DNA of 64,000 nucleotides, taken from contig OX352763.1 of assembly GCA_947095585.1 (NCBI GenBank), positions 49,680,481 through 49,744,480 on the forward strand. The letters are read 5' to 3'. Positions 10,388-21,179 of the stretch are shown here, piece by piece (positions within the stretch are counted from its first letter, which is position 1; the number at the start of each line of letters is the position of its first letter). This stretch comes from Nephrocerus scutellatus. Taxonomy: Eukaryota > Arthropoda > Insecta > Diptera > Pipunculidae. A program made the position numbers and the translations under genes. Under the pieces are notes generated by a model that searched no databases, had not been told where the DNA came from, and saw only the letters and a program-made list of their open reading frames with translations.

Positions 10388-11118
10388 CCACCGAGTAGAG
10401 GTTCGCCACGTCCATCACTTTCTCGGCCGCCTCCAGTAGGTACACCCCGCAGTCGGTGAGGTTCGGTTGTTGCAGAGTGTTTGCCCGTACGCTGTGGTAA
10501 CACCCTTGAAAATCATTCCAGGTCCCTGGATGCCCTTTCGCCCGCTGTTCCTGTATGCAGTACGTTCGTACAATCGACATCGCCTGCTTGCGTTCGCCTC
10601 CGGCCAAGGATTCATAAAGGTGGATCTCTGCTTTTTCGGGGCGTCCGGGGTGGCTGACCACGGCCAGGTACCAGTGGTGACTTTCGCATATTGGGAGTAA
10701 TGCGAGCTCGGAATTCCCCTTTTCGATCCCAGCGTCGTACCTGGTTGTGCTGCTCCATGGCTGTCTGCTCCTCGTCCCCTTCTTGAGTGAGTTTGGCGTC
10801 CAGCATCTGTGAGATCAGGAAGGGGCTACATACCTTTATTTTGTTGCGTTGGCCCTCTTCCAATCGACTTAGGAGCCACTGCATTCCTGTCTCGATAAGT
10901 ACGTCGCTTAGGTACGTATTTTCCTGTAGGAAGCGGTAGTCGCAGACTCTGACTTCGTGGCCTCCAGGTCCTGTGGGGTATTTACAGAGAATTCGTAAAT
11001 CTTCAGCTTCCTTCGGTTGATTCACCAGGCGCCACGCGTTTGGTGTGCGTGTAATGATGAGTTTACTCTGGTAGTCATCTTTAGGTGCTTCCTGAACGGA
11101 TCTATTTTTAGTTGACAT
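10374..11118 (-). pseudogene. Element A body 2, Ulp1/C48-like protease ORF3
   Basis: Copy of 3917-4661. It has the same N-terminal pattern, the same frameshift, HHWYLAVV (His codon 10674-10676), LYESL, and QQPNLTDCGVYL (Cys codon 10449-10451). One visible amino-acid difference is in the first frame (YQSKL where body 1 has YQRKL). The lesion is shared, so this copy does not independently preserve the reading frame. Confidence 0.72.
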
Positions 11119-11402
11119 CGTTTTCGAATTTTTTTCTTTGTCGGCTGATCTGTCCTGATTAAACTAATCTTGTTGACTATTTCGTCGTTTCGTTTGGAAA
11201 GAAACCTCGGTTTCTTCATTTAACGCCGTTAATCCTGATAGCGGTTTTTATTTCCTTGCTGGAGTACTTCTTGGTGTGATCGTCTAATAGAATATTGAGA
11301 GGTTCGGCTATTCTGTTCCGTTGCTTCTTGAGTTATTTGCTGTGCTTGTAGTTGTTGTTGTATTATAATTTCGTTATTTTCTTTGTTTCGTATTTGGTAG
11401 TT

Positions 11403-12385
11403 TCAATTTCGCTGGTTTAGTGCCGACAATTTATGATTTTTGAAAACTACTTGGTTTTCCCTGCCGATGAGTTTCCCAGCTGTTGATGTTTCCTCTTGGG
11501 GGTCACTTGGAAGATTTTGGTAGAATACCTTAAGCTCGCTCACGTGAGTGGTGCGCTCTTTCGATTGTCCGTGTAACCTTAACTTTGCGATGACAGGTGA
11601 GAAGAAATCAATTACCTGATAGGGTGCGTCGTATTTTGGCGCAAGCTTGCCAGCGAATCCTTCCAGCGCGTTGGACAGGTGGTGTTGTTTAATCAATACC
11701 AGTTGTCCCACTTCCGGCTGCCATGGACGTCGTCGTAGGTTGTAGTGTCGTGCCTGATCTCCTGCCGCACGTTCCATGTTTCGTCTGACTATCTCAAAAA
11801 CTTCTGATAGTTGCTTTGCTCTCTCATTTTGTCACTGTGCCTGTTCCCGTTGTGACCTCATCGTATAAAGCGTGTGGAAGTCGTGGTTCTCTGCCCTGAG
11901 TGAGAAATATCGGACTATATCCTGTTGAATCCTGTTTGCTTGAGTTGATAGCCAGCATGATTTCTGGAATCTTCTCGTCCCATGTGTGCTGTTGAGTTCC
12001 TGCAAGCTGTGCAATGATTGTCTTTACGGTGCGACTTTGATGTCGTACTCCCATACTCTGTAGAAACCGTCGAAATGCCTTGCTTGTGAATTGCGCCCCA
12101 TTATCGGTGATGAGAGCTTTTGGTACGCCGTAACGTGCAAGAATACGCTCTCTAAAGGCCTTCTGGACTCCGTCCGTGGTTGCTCGTCTCATCGGAGTTA
12201 ACTCGACCCATTTCGAGAAGCGGTCGAAGAACACCAAGAGCATGGTGTTTCCGTGCTTTGATCTTGGCAGCGGTCCCACGAAGTAAGTCAGCGCATACTA
12301 TTGCCCATGGTTCCTTCGCTATCTGTGTGAGCATCTTTCCTGCAGCCTGCTGTTGGTTTGGTTTGTATCGCTGGCAACTCTCTCA
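11403..12385 (-). pseudogene. Element A body 2, integrase, broken
   Basis: It carries the same TGA at the zinc-finger Cys, the same frameshift at the first Asp, the same loss of the Glu segment and the same frameshift near 11824 as body 1. A visible difference is VELTPM in place of VELIPM. Confidence 0.8.
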
Positions 12386-13707
12386 GTATTTCACGTACCG
12401 ATTTATGTCACGAAACATTCCTGGCCAGTAATATCGTCCGCATATTCGCGCCGTGGTCTTCCGGATCCCTAGATGTCCTGCTGACGGGTTGTCGTAGTTC
12501 TCTCTGAGAACTTGCTCACGAAGCGTGCTGGGAACGCAAAGTTTCCAGGGTGCTGTGTCTTCGTCTCCGGCTTGTTGTGCTATATGGCGATACAGTTGTC
12601 CTGATTCGATCGCATAGTCGGGATACTTCTTTGGCTCCTCCGTGACTTGACTTGTTCTTTTCTCCAGCCACCTACACTTGGGCACTGGTTTGTTGTATTC
12701 CGAATTAGCCATTAGCAAATCGTGTGGTTGTCGAATGTTTTGATATGCGACTGCGTGCGGTTCCATCTCCGGACCGATGACCCGATCGAGTGCTCGTTGG
12801 AATGTAGCCGGCGCAGAGTGCAACCCAATAGGCATCACACGCCATTGAAACAGGCCGCGCCCTGGAACCGTGAAAGCGGTGTACTTCCTGCTGTGCTTTT
12901 CCATGGGTATCTGCCAATACCCGTTTCTTAGATCTAGGCTACTTATGAACTTAGCTCCTCGTAGCCGTTCCAGGATGTGCTGAATTCGTGGCAGTGGATA
13001 TGCGTCAGGTATAGATCGCGTGTTAAGCTCGCGGTAGTCCACGCAAGGTCTCCATTTTCCTGTTTTCTTCCTAACGAGGACTATTGGTGCACTGTGCGGG
13101 CTGTGCGAGGGTTCGATGCAGCCTTTTGCTAATAGTTCGTCTATTTCCGTATTTATTATTTCTTGCATTGCGGGGTTGCGAAGAAAGTATCGTTGTTTGA
13201 TTGGCTGGTCATCGTGCATCACGATCTTGTTCTCCGTGATGTTTGAAACTGCTGGTAGTTCGTCAAATCGATGGAACTCATCTTTGAGAAAAGCTGAGAG
13301 CCTTTCCTGCTCCGTTGGTGTTGCTGTCTGCACCGTAATGCCTCGTAGAGTTCCACATTGTTGTTCCACTTTCTCCTGGAGCTGGAGTGTTTGACCACCA
13401 CAGCTTAATTTGGCTTTTATCTTCGCCAAGAAGTCAAGTCCTAGGACGATATCATCCACAGCTTCCGGGAGAATTAAAAATTCGAGTTTAGTGTGTTCGG
13501 TTCCCATTTGTACATCCAATTTTATCGCCTCTTGAATCAGTCGGGACGTGCCTTCAGCCATCCTAACCATTGTGTTGACAGATATACTATTTGACACACT
13601 CCTCCTGCCCTCTGCGTACTGCTTGCTCACGAAACTCTTGGTAGCACCAGTATCGATCGTGGCCTTGACGATTTCTTTTCCTAGAGTGATGGTGGCGTAG
13701 ATTCGAG
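12383..13707 (-). pseudogene. Element A body 2, protease and reverse transcriptase, internally deleted
   Basis: This has the same 415-codon structure as body 1, with the identical deletion of YxDD and RNase H. Differences include TVQTATP for TVQTGTP, and HSAPATF, the usual family sequence, for HSSPATF. Confidence 0.82.
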
Positions 13708-13712
13708 TTGTG

Positions 13713-14861
13713 TCAAAATGTAGAAAATTTAGTGGGTTCGAGGTGCATTCCTCTGGGGCTCCGCCGCACCTCTGCTTCGTCGGTCCCCCGGTCGTTTCCC
13801 GCTTGTTTTCGACAACATTCTGTCGTTCTTGTATTCCGGCGGCCGCAGTCCCAGCAGAACAAAATTTTTGGATTTCGACAATCGCGTCTTATGTGTCCGT
13901 CCTGACCACATCGCATGCAGGCTGTTTTTACGTTTATAAGGCCGTCGATGTCGCGTGCAATCATACAATTCTTTTCTACCTGTTTTGGTCGGTTGTTGGG
14001 TCTATTTAGCACCGGAGTTCCAGTTATTCCCTCAAAATCTTCTGCTAGTTCGATAAGATCGTTTAACTTCTCGAAGTCCTTCCGTTTAATATAATATTGG
14101 TACTCCTCGCGGCAATTTCTGAAGATTCTTTCCACCTGTTGTACCGTTGAATATCCTGCGTGTCTCATTAGATTTTGCATTGCTATTACGAAGTCCTTAA
14201 AATTTTCGTGTCCTGCCTGACGTCGTTGGCGAATTTCGTCGTCCAAATGTTCCCAATACCTTGTGGGCAAAAAGAACTTCAGCAAGTCTTCCTTGAACAG
14301 CCTCCAATTCTGCCATCTCTGGTTGTTGCTTCGGAACCACATCAGTCCCCAGTCACGGAGCAATTCTGGCATGGTCCTTGGCAGCAAATCTTTGTCTATA
14401 GAATAGGCGTCGGCCAGTTCCTCAAGTCTTTCGATGAACGACAGCGGGTCTTTCCCTCCATCATACCGAACCGACACCTTTCTAACCTGCTCCATCACCA
14501 TCACATATGATGTGCCAGATGTTGTCAGTGTTCCTCGGATCTGTGTTGATTCTACGAACGCCGGAGTGTTGCTTATGACTGGAACTGTTAACCCGTTCCC
14601 TGATGTCTTCAGTTTCTCGCCGTCTGTCGTGTCGTACAGATTAAGTAGTGCCGGTGGTGTGGGTGATGGGCTACGTTTTTGTTTCGTTTCCAATTCTACG
14701 AGGCGGAGTTCGTCATCAGAAGTTACGTCTCGCCCCGTGATAAAAGTTGAAAACCGCTTCCTCAGTTCGTCCACTCCACCGTTTGTGTCCAGCCTAAACT
14801 CCGACAAGTACTTCTGTAGCTCCTCTTTCGTGAGGTTGTATACCCAACCTGGCCTCACCAT
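13713..14861 (-). CDS. Element A Gag, body 2
   Basis: A 382-codon ORF equal to the body 1 gag except for scattered substitutions (for example ERIFRNC for ERISRNC). It has the same start context, 43 bases from its primer site, and the same zinc knuckles. It is next to LTR copy 3, the 5' LTR in element sense, so it would be the first gene of any transcript from the array. Confidence 0.85.
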   Translation of the reverse strand: MVRPGWVYNLTKEELQKYLSEFRLDTNGGVDELRKRFSTFITGRDVTSDDELRLVELETKQKRSPSPTPPALLNLYDTTDGEKLKTSGNGLTVPVISNTPAFVESTQIRGTLTTSGTSYVMVMEQVRKVSVRYDGGKDPLSFIERLEELADAYSIDKDLLPRTMPELLRDWGLMWFRSNNQRWQNWRLFKEDLLKFFLPTRYWEHLDDEIRQRRQAGHENFKDFVIAMQNLMRHAGYSTVQQVERIFRNCREEYQYYIKRKDFEKLNDLIELAEDFEGITGTPVLNRPNNRPKQVEKNCMIARDIDGLINVKTACMRCGQDGHIRRDCRNPKILFCWDCGRRNTRTTECCRKQAGNDRGTDEAEVRRSPRGMHLEPTKFSTF

Positions 14862-14903
14862 TGTGCCTTGTTCGTTCTCTTTGCTTGCTACTTGTTTTCC
14901 AGA

Positions 14904-14921
14904 GTCCCTGCTCGGGCGCCA
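14904..14921 (-). other. Element A body 2 primer binding site
   Basis: The same 18 bases as in body 1 (TGGCGCCCGAGCAGGGAC on the minus strand), two bases inside the LTR edge at 14924. Confidence 0.82.
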
Positions 14922-14923
14922 AT

Positions 14924-16588
14924 TGTAACGAGGTGTTTTCCCAGCCGGGGTATCCTCAGCGTGACCAGGGTTCTTTGTTCAAAGGGTCGTTACAATAAAA
15001 GATTTTTATTTAATTTAGGAACTCAGGATTTGGTGTTTATTGTTTCCTTAAAGAAGTTATAATAAATTTATGGTTATTTCAGTGACTTAGTTCTAATTCT
15101 TAAGTTATGATTCTTTAAAATCATTTATAATGGGTTAGTGGTTATTTCAATGGCTTAATTCTAATTTTCAAGTTGTGGTTCTATTGGCTGTGCTGTCTTT
15201 GTAGCACAGTGACAAGGGTACTTCGCTTGTTTACTATGGCAGAAAGTCTAAGTCTAGTTCTGAGCAATGGCAAGGATACTACGCTTGTGCACTGTAACAG
15301 AATGTCTATGTCCAGTGTTCCTGAGCAGTGACAAAGGTACTCCGCTTGTGCACTGTGACAGAATAGTCCCAGTCCCGTCTTCTGAGCAGTGAAGAAGATG
15401 CTTCGCTCGTGCACTGTAAAAGAGTGTCTATGTCCAGTGTTCCTGAGCAGTGACAAAGGTACTCCGCTTGTGCACTGTGACAGAATAGTCCCAGTCCAGT
15501 CTTCTGAGCAGTGACGAAGATGCTTCGCTCGTGCGCTGTAACAGAGTGTCTATGTTCAGTGTTCCTGAGCAGTGACAAAGGTACTCCGCTTGTGCACTGT
15601 GACAGAAAGTCTAGGTCTAGTTCTGAGCAAATGGCAAGGATACTTCGCTTGTCGATATGCTGCTGAACTGAAGTCAAAAAGGAAGAGACCATTTGCAGAA
15701 TTTCTGCCTCCTTTTATAGTGGTCGGATCGGGTTAAACTGCTATAACCGTGGGAAATCATGGCTTGCTATTTTCCTATGGTTGGTCCATGGTCCCGTTAT
15801 GACCGTTATTGCTATGCGAAAATTTGTTATGGCCGGTTCTCCTGGTTGTTGTTGTTTACTATATTCCTATCGTTTTTGTCATGTTGTTGTTGTTGTAATC
15901 GCTGTTTGTGATTTCAGCTTTTCAATTACGTGCATAAAATTCTTTGCTGTTGTCTATAATTTTTTGTGCGTCGGCAACGGAACAACTCGTGTTGTTGTTG
16001 TTGTAATCGCTGTTTGCGATTTTAGCTGTTCAATTGCATGCACAAAATTCTTTGTTTGTGTTGTAGTTGTATTAGTTTATATAATGTTGACGAGCCCTCT
16101 TCTTTTGTTGCGAACGGTGCGTAGTTCGTTGAACTGGTCAGCTGGTTCGTTGACCCAGTCAGTCCTCTTGTGTTGCTACTGTACTGCATATTTCCTCTCT
16201 CTTCCCCCTTTTCTCTAATCAACGATTATGCTTTATGCGGTGTTGGTTGATCTCTTGTTGCTCCTATTTCCCCACTCTTCTCGTAGTGCATTTGTCCAGT
16301 TTTCATTTCGCCGCAATGGGAGTGGCTACGCGGTGTGGAGAGTTTTTCTCTATTTAATGTTGCTGCTTGGCATCTTATCAGCCATTGAGGTGCCGTCGTC
16401 ATTTCACCCTTTTGGTTGTGTGATGCTGTCGATAAAACAATTTGTATAAAGGAATATACAGACATTTTTGGTGTGACAAGTAGGGAATTCTTTCTTTATT
16501 CTCACGTATAAATATATATAAAAATTCAAAAATAAAAAGATGTACATATGATGTGTGGGGCAATTTTCCCTCAAAATTGTTCCTCACA
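14924..16588 (-). repeat. Element A LTR copy 3 (5' LTR in element sense, 1665 bp)
   Basis: On the + strand it runs TGTAACGAGG...CCTCACA and is bounded by the CTTG duplication. It holds six 61-bp tandem units (15261-15623) that copies 1 and 2 lack, and lacks their extra 118 bp. It should carry the promoter of the array, but I cannot place a TATA box or start site with confidence. Confidence 0.85.
15261..15623. repeat. 61-bp VNTR in LTR copy 3, alternating two unit types
   Basis: Units start with TGAGCA at 15261, 15322, 15383, 15444, 15505 and 15566, with a shorter partial at 15624. Odd units contain a GTCTATGTCCAGTGTTCC type, even units an ATAGTCCCAGTCCAGTCTTC type. The array is therefore a 122-bp dimeric higher-order repeat. 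The minus-strand ORFs across it are repeat shadows. Confidence 0.85.
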
Positions 16589-16592
16589 CTTG
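16589..16592. repeat. Target site duplication CTTG (right) of element A
   Basis: It follows the CTCACA end of LTR copy 3 and is continuous with the resumed BEL LTR (TGCGCATCG). Confidence 0.85.
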
Positions 16593-16914
16593 TGCGCATC
16601 GTTAAGTTCTGTTGGCTTTACACCATTCACCGGATCAGTAGCGGCAAACACGCGATCGGAAAAAATAAGTGCGTGCACACATTACAGGCCACCCCATTAT
16701 CCAGTTGGGTGAATTTTACGAGCGCCTACAGGATCATCATAAAACATAGCGCCAGTATCAAATCGCAAAAACCACCACGCCATAACCTTAAACAGTAAAC
16801 CACAACTCATCGTCGAGTCATTACTGTGAGTGTACTGAAAAGTAGTTTGCTTCGAAAGCAATTTTAGCGTCACCCATTTGGACGCACCTGCTTACCTGGC
16901 TACAACAAATAATC
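16593..16914 (+). repeat. BEL 5' LTR, right part
   Basis: It matches 22738-23056 of the 3' LTR with few differences. Similarity ends around ACAACAAATAATC. The following bases show no primer site I recognise. Confidence 0.85.
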
Positions 16915-17405
16915 CTTCCTTCGAGCCGGATCTGGAGTAACGGAATCTATTATACGGTGCACTGTTAACCAAATCAACACGTGAAAGATTGTTTCTTCGG
17001 AAATCAACGGTGATTTATATACCAGTTGTATAGCTGTTCCTTCGAGAATTTTTACATCGTGGCAACGTTAAATTATTTAAAGCCACCTGAAATTTCATAT
17101 CAACCGATACGTGCGTGATTAGTAAGCAGTGGATCAAGTTCATAGGCTTCGAATTCGGTTGATCCCATCGATATTCAATATAATCAACCACACAGCATCG
17201 CCATAGTAATTACAAAGCAATATACGGTTTGTCCGTGACATTATTAAGTGTCGTGGTCAGTTGTTCCAGTCTTCAAAATTGCAGTACATTGGACGGAAGG
17301 TGACTTCATTAATGGGATTTTACTTAATCGCATCACATACAGCCTTTGAGGTCTAGATTTAAACTGAGTAGGTAACTTTAATTTATATTACTTGTCACAT
17401 ATCAA
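16915..17405 (+). other. BEL leader and eroded gag, no open frame
   Basis: A full-length BEL element would have its primer site and most of gag here. The roughly 490 bases contain only short frames, so most of gag has been deleted or eroded. Confidence 0.5.
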
Positions 17406-17727
17406 TTGTCACCTCAAATGCGTTTAAGATTCATCAAAGATAATCGTTTATGTTCAAATTGCCTTATAGAAAGACATAGCGTACGAGATTGTTCAAGTCC
17501 ACCTTGTCCTAAAGGTTTTTTCAAGCATCATGAACTTCTTCATTTCAGACGGTTCGATTTCAGAAGATCGGAAGTCCAACGGTATATCCAATCCTGACTC
17601 ATCGCACGTTAATAGTCAACCGATCATGAAACCTATATCAACCCCAAATACTAATCAGAACAAGGTTCCACTGAATGAAAATCGGATACCGCAAGTTTCT
17701 GCAGTACACTCTCGTCAGTTCCGCTGA
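17406..17727 (+). pseudogene. BEL gag C-terminus, zinc knuckle
   Basis: The frame from 17406 reads RFIKDNRLCSNCLIERHSVR and then DCSSPPC, the Cys-Cys-His-Cys nucleocapsid knuckle in the form usual for BEL/Pao gag. The reading then runs through a His-rich HHELLHF segment and breaks into two frames (17530-17727 continues in another). The upstream capsid region is lost. Confidence 0.7.
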
Positions 17728-18180
17728 ACCGACAAATGGGGGCGGTATAGTAATGATCGGTACTACGCTTGTACTTGCAGAGTCAGCCATTTGTCTTAAT
17801 TATGTCGAGCTTTGTTGGATAGCGGCTCGCACCTTAACTTCATTACGGTCAAGCATGTGCTCGTTTAAAGGCGAAACGATATCCAACATATAAAACTATT
17901 TCGGGAATCAATGGACGAGAATCGGAAATCCGTCATAAAACTTATCTAAACATTAAATCGCGAGTGCCGGTACCGGTGCCGCGTTAAAGTTTTACATTTT
18001 GCCTAAAATTACAAATAATTTACCTTCGATACAGTGTAACTTCAATCTAACGTCAATTCCGGTAGAGTTAAAATTGGCCGATCCATTTCGATTTCGATTT
18101 GCTACTGGGAGTCGAAATCTACCATCAATTATTCAAAGGAAAACATTTCAAAGTGATGACAGAATTGCCGCCCTTTTATG
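17728..18180 (+). pseudogene. BEL aspartic protease remnant
   Basis: Around 17803-17850 a frame reads CRALLDSGSHLNFIT, the LLDSGS active-site motif of BEL/Pao proteases (Asp codon 17818-17820). A stop soon follows, and the rest continues in other frames to about 18180. It is not functional. Confidence 0.65.
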
Positions 18181-18290
18181 ATACCGAATTGGGCTATATT
18201 GTGTGCGGAAAGGCAGATCGAAACCTCGAACGCTAAAAATCGAAAATCACATGCATTTCAGCTTGTAGCATCGAAAATCTGAACTCGCAG

Positions 18291-19453
18291 ATGCGTCAAT
18301 TTTGGGAAATCGAGACTGTTTCGCCCACGAGTTTATATTCCGAAGAAGAAAAGGCATGTGAAGAGCATTACGGTAAACACGTTAAGAGATTGCCTGGCGG
18401 TAGGTACTCTGTAGCATTACCTTTCAAACCCAACATTAATCAATTGGGAAGCTCCGATCGATTTGCCCAACGTCAATTTGTCTCATTAGAGAATCGAAAT
18501 AATATTCATAACTTATACAAAGAGTTCATGACAGAAGACATTTCATTGGGTCATATTGTCATGTCATCTAATATCAGTTCTTCGCCATCGTATTATTTGC
18601 CACACTATTTTGTGCTAAAGGAGAGCAGTACTAAGACCAAACTTCGAGTGTTCTTTAACGCTTCGTCAAAAAGTTCGACTCAGCTGTGATTAAATGATTG
18701 ATTAATGGTCCCATAGGTCCCACGATCCAGCAAACCCTGTTTGCCCTCATACTTCCTTTTAGAAAACACGGTTATGCTATTTTTGGTGACATTACCAAGA
18801 TGTATAGGCAGATTCGAGTGCATGACGAACACCAGGATTTTCAACGTATCTGGTGGCGTGACAATGCAAAGAAGCCAATTCAATCGTATAAACTATGTAT
18901 CGTCACCTATGGAACAGCTAGCGCTCATTTTTTTGGCAACACGCACGCTGAAGCAGCTGTCCACAGATGAACAAGTTAGATATTCTCATGCTTCGAACGT
19001 CTTAGCAAACGATTTCTACGTCGACGACGTCTTAACTGGCGCGTCAACCCTCAAAGATGCCATGCAACTAAAGGAAGATTTGATACGTTTTTTAAGCTTG
19101 GGAGGATTTGAACTTCGAAAATTCCAATCTAATCACACATCACTAACTTCCGAAGCAGATCTTAACTCAGCCACATCGTTAGTTCTCGGGTTAACATGGA
19201 ATACGTCATCGGACACCTTGGTAACCTGTTAAAAAAATTGTCCGAAAAGGCGTTCGGATGCGTGTTTTACGTTCGTGTGACGGATTCGTTTAATTGTCAT
19301 CAAGTCAGACTGCTTTGCGCAAAATCGAGAGTAGCACCGCCCAAAAAACAAAGCATTTCTCGTCTTGAGCTATGTGCAGCCTTGTTATTAGCCGAACTAG
19401 CGTCCAAACTTATAGAATTTTTAGACATCAACTTCGATGCAGTGTTCTTTTAG
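18291..19453 (+). pseudogene. BEL reverse transcriptase and RNase H, frameshifted
   Basis: The 18291 frame has RQFWEIETVSPTSLYSEEEK and YFVLKESSTKTKLRVFFNAS, the BEL RT N-terminal region. After a stop, the 18698 frame reads YAIFGDITKMYRQIRVH, the first catalytic Asp box. A frameshift moves to the 18741 frame with FYVDDVLTGA, the YVDD active site (19018-19030). RNase H begins near 19196, and SRLELCAALLLAELASKL is the tether/RNase H motif of BEL elements. Stops follow from 19453. Every catalytic box of RT is recognisable, but no frame spans them. Confidence 0.82.
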
Positions 19454-19600
19454 TCCGACTCCGAAATCACTTTGTTTCGAATAAAGTCAGAACCTAATAA
19501 ATTTACCACATTTGTCGCCAATCGAGTGGCAAAAATCCGAGAATGCAGTCCGTCAGCAATATGGCAGTATGTCAATATGTCACAAAATCCTGCAGATTAA

Positions 19601-21117
19601 GTGTCCAGAGGCATCATGCCATCAGAACTATTAGCAGCTTCGTTATGGTGGTCCGGTCCGGAATTTTTAACTAAACCGACGGCATACTGGCCCAAACCGT
19701 CAAATCATCAACTTGGTAAGGATTTGACAGACTTGGAGGTGCGACCAGCTATTAAGACTGCTCTCACACAAACCGAACCACACGATTATGAAATTTTCAC
19801 ACGATTCAGTACGTTGTCCCAATTGCTTCGGGTAGTATCGTATATGCTCCGCTTATTTAATGCATTGAAAAAGGGAGTCAATCCATCCGATCCAATCCGA
19901 ATTTACTGAGGAGATAAAATGTCTAGCCGCCAATAAACCGATCGGAATGAACAATTTGTTACGTTCATTATCACCGTTTTTAGATCGAGATGGCATATTA
20001 CGAGTGGGTGGTCGACTTCGAAATACAGCTCTGTCACATGACAATAAGCACCAAATCCTGCTGAAAAAATCCCATAAGTTAGCTAAACTGATTGTTCATC
20101 ACGAACATTGGAGTCTTCTTCATGTTGGGCCTCAAGCACTGTTGTATAACGTGAGATTACACTATTGGATCCTGGGAGGAAGAAATTTGTGTAGGAAAAT
20201 CGTGTATCAATGCATAAGGTGTTGCCACATACGTCCCCGCATTCATGATCAAATCATGGCAGACTTATCGGAAGATAGAGTCAATCAGACATCGCGACCT
20301 TTTCTTATCGTCGGAGTGGATTTTTGTGGTCCGTTTGCGACTAAACCCACCGTGCGTTCAAAAGTCATGATCCCATGTTACGTCTGTGTATTTGTGTGCT
20401 TCACCAAAAATCGAATTAGTTATGAATTTGTCTACGGATGCGTTTCTATCTTATCTTCGTCAATTTGTCGCTCGTAGAGGATTCTGTTCAAAAATATTTT
20501 CTGATAATGTCACAAACTTTTGTGGAGCACGATCTGAACTTCAAAACTTAAAGAGACTATTTTCATCACAAGATTTCATCGATGAAACAGGGCATTACTG
20601 CGCAGACCACAGCATCGAATGGTGTACTATTCCGCCAATATCGCCTCACTTCGGAGGCCTGTGGGAATCGGCTATCAAAAGTGCCAAATATTCCAAGAGA
20701 CGAGTGATAGGAAAATCTTCGTTGACCATCGAAGAATATTACACTTTAATAGATAGATTATCAAGATTTCAAATTATTCAGCAAAAATTACAAACTTTCT
20801 GGGCGCGATGGAAAACGGAATACCTCAGTGACCTTCAGCGTCGCTACAAGTGGCAGTCAGGTAAACAAAACATTCTAATTGGTTCGTTGGTACTTCTTCA
20901 CGATGAAAATTTACCACCTACACAGTGGAAACTCGGTCGGATAATGGCAGTTCATCCCGGTAAAGATGGTGTGATACGCGTCGTAACAGTCAAAACAGCA
21001 CAATCTACGTTGAAACGAGCCACAAATCGAATTAGCATCTTACCCGTCGACAATGAATCGCGACACTTAGACGTAGCTGACGGTTCTCGCCCAGTACAAT
21101 TGATTCCACAAACATAA
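19601..21117 (+). pseudogene. BEL integrase, frameshifted
   Basis: The 19947 frame has GILRVGGRLRN, then the HHCC zinc finger (HHEHWSLLHVG ... YQCIRCCHIRP), then VGVDFCGPF with the first catalytic Asp. A frameshift near 20400 leads to the 20386-21117 frame: FSDNVTNFCGA (second Asp, Val in place of the usual Gly), SPHFGGLWESAIK (catalytic Glu), and the C-terminal LIGSLVLLHDENLPPTQWKL domain of BEL integrases. The reading ends 62 bases before the 3' LTR. Confidence 0.82.
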
Positions 21118-21179
21118 AAGTAAATAATAATAGCACATTTAGCTCACTGTTGAATCTAGATAATTCAAGGCTGCGGGTA

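Larger units (their letters stand above)
2010..16588 (-). mobile_element. Element A: tandem Ty3/gypsy provirus (LTR-body-LTR-body-LTR), Osvaldo/Ulysses-like
   Basis: Three LTR copies start at 2010, 8467 and 14924 and enclose two nearly identical minus-strand bodies with an exact 6457-bp offset. Each body reads 5' to 3' on the minus strand: lysine-tRNA primer site, gag, protease-RT, integrase, then a third ORF with a Ulp1-like protease domain. Long LTRs, the Lys3-type primer site and the RT style suggest the Osvaldo/Ulysses branch of Ty3/gypsy; this assignment is inference. Both bodies share the same stop, frameshifts and deletions and differ by only scattered substitutions. The doubling is therefore a later duplication, not two independent insertions. 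Confidence 0.88.

Noticed and set aside
15181..15692. Repetitive minus-strand ORFs with HRHS...CHCSGTLD units
   Set aside because: Direct translation of the 61-bp VNTR; not a gene.
2010..16588. Retroviral env gene in element A
   Set aside because: The ORF after pol has no signal peptide, furin site or membrane anchor. It shows protease motifs instead.
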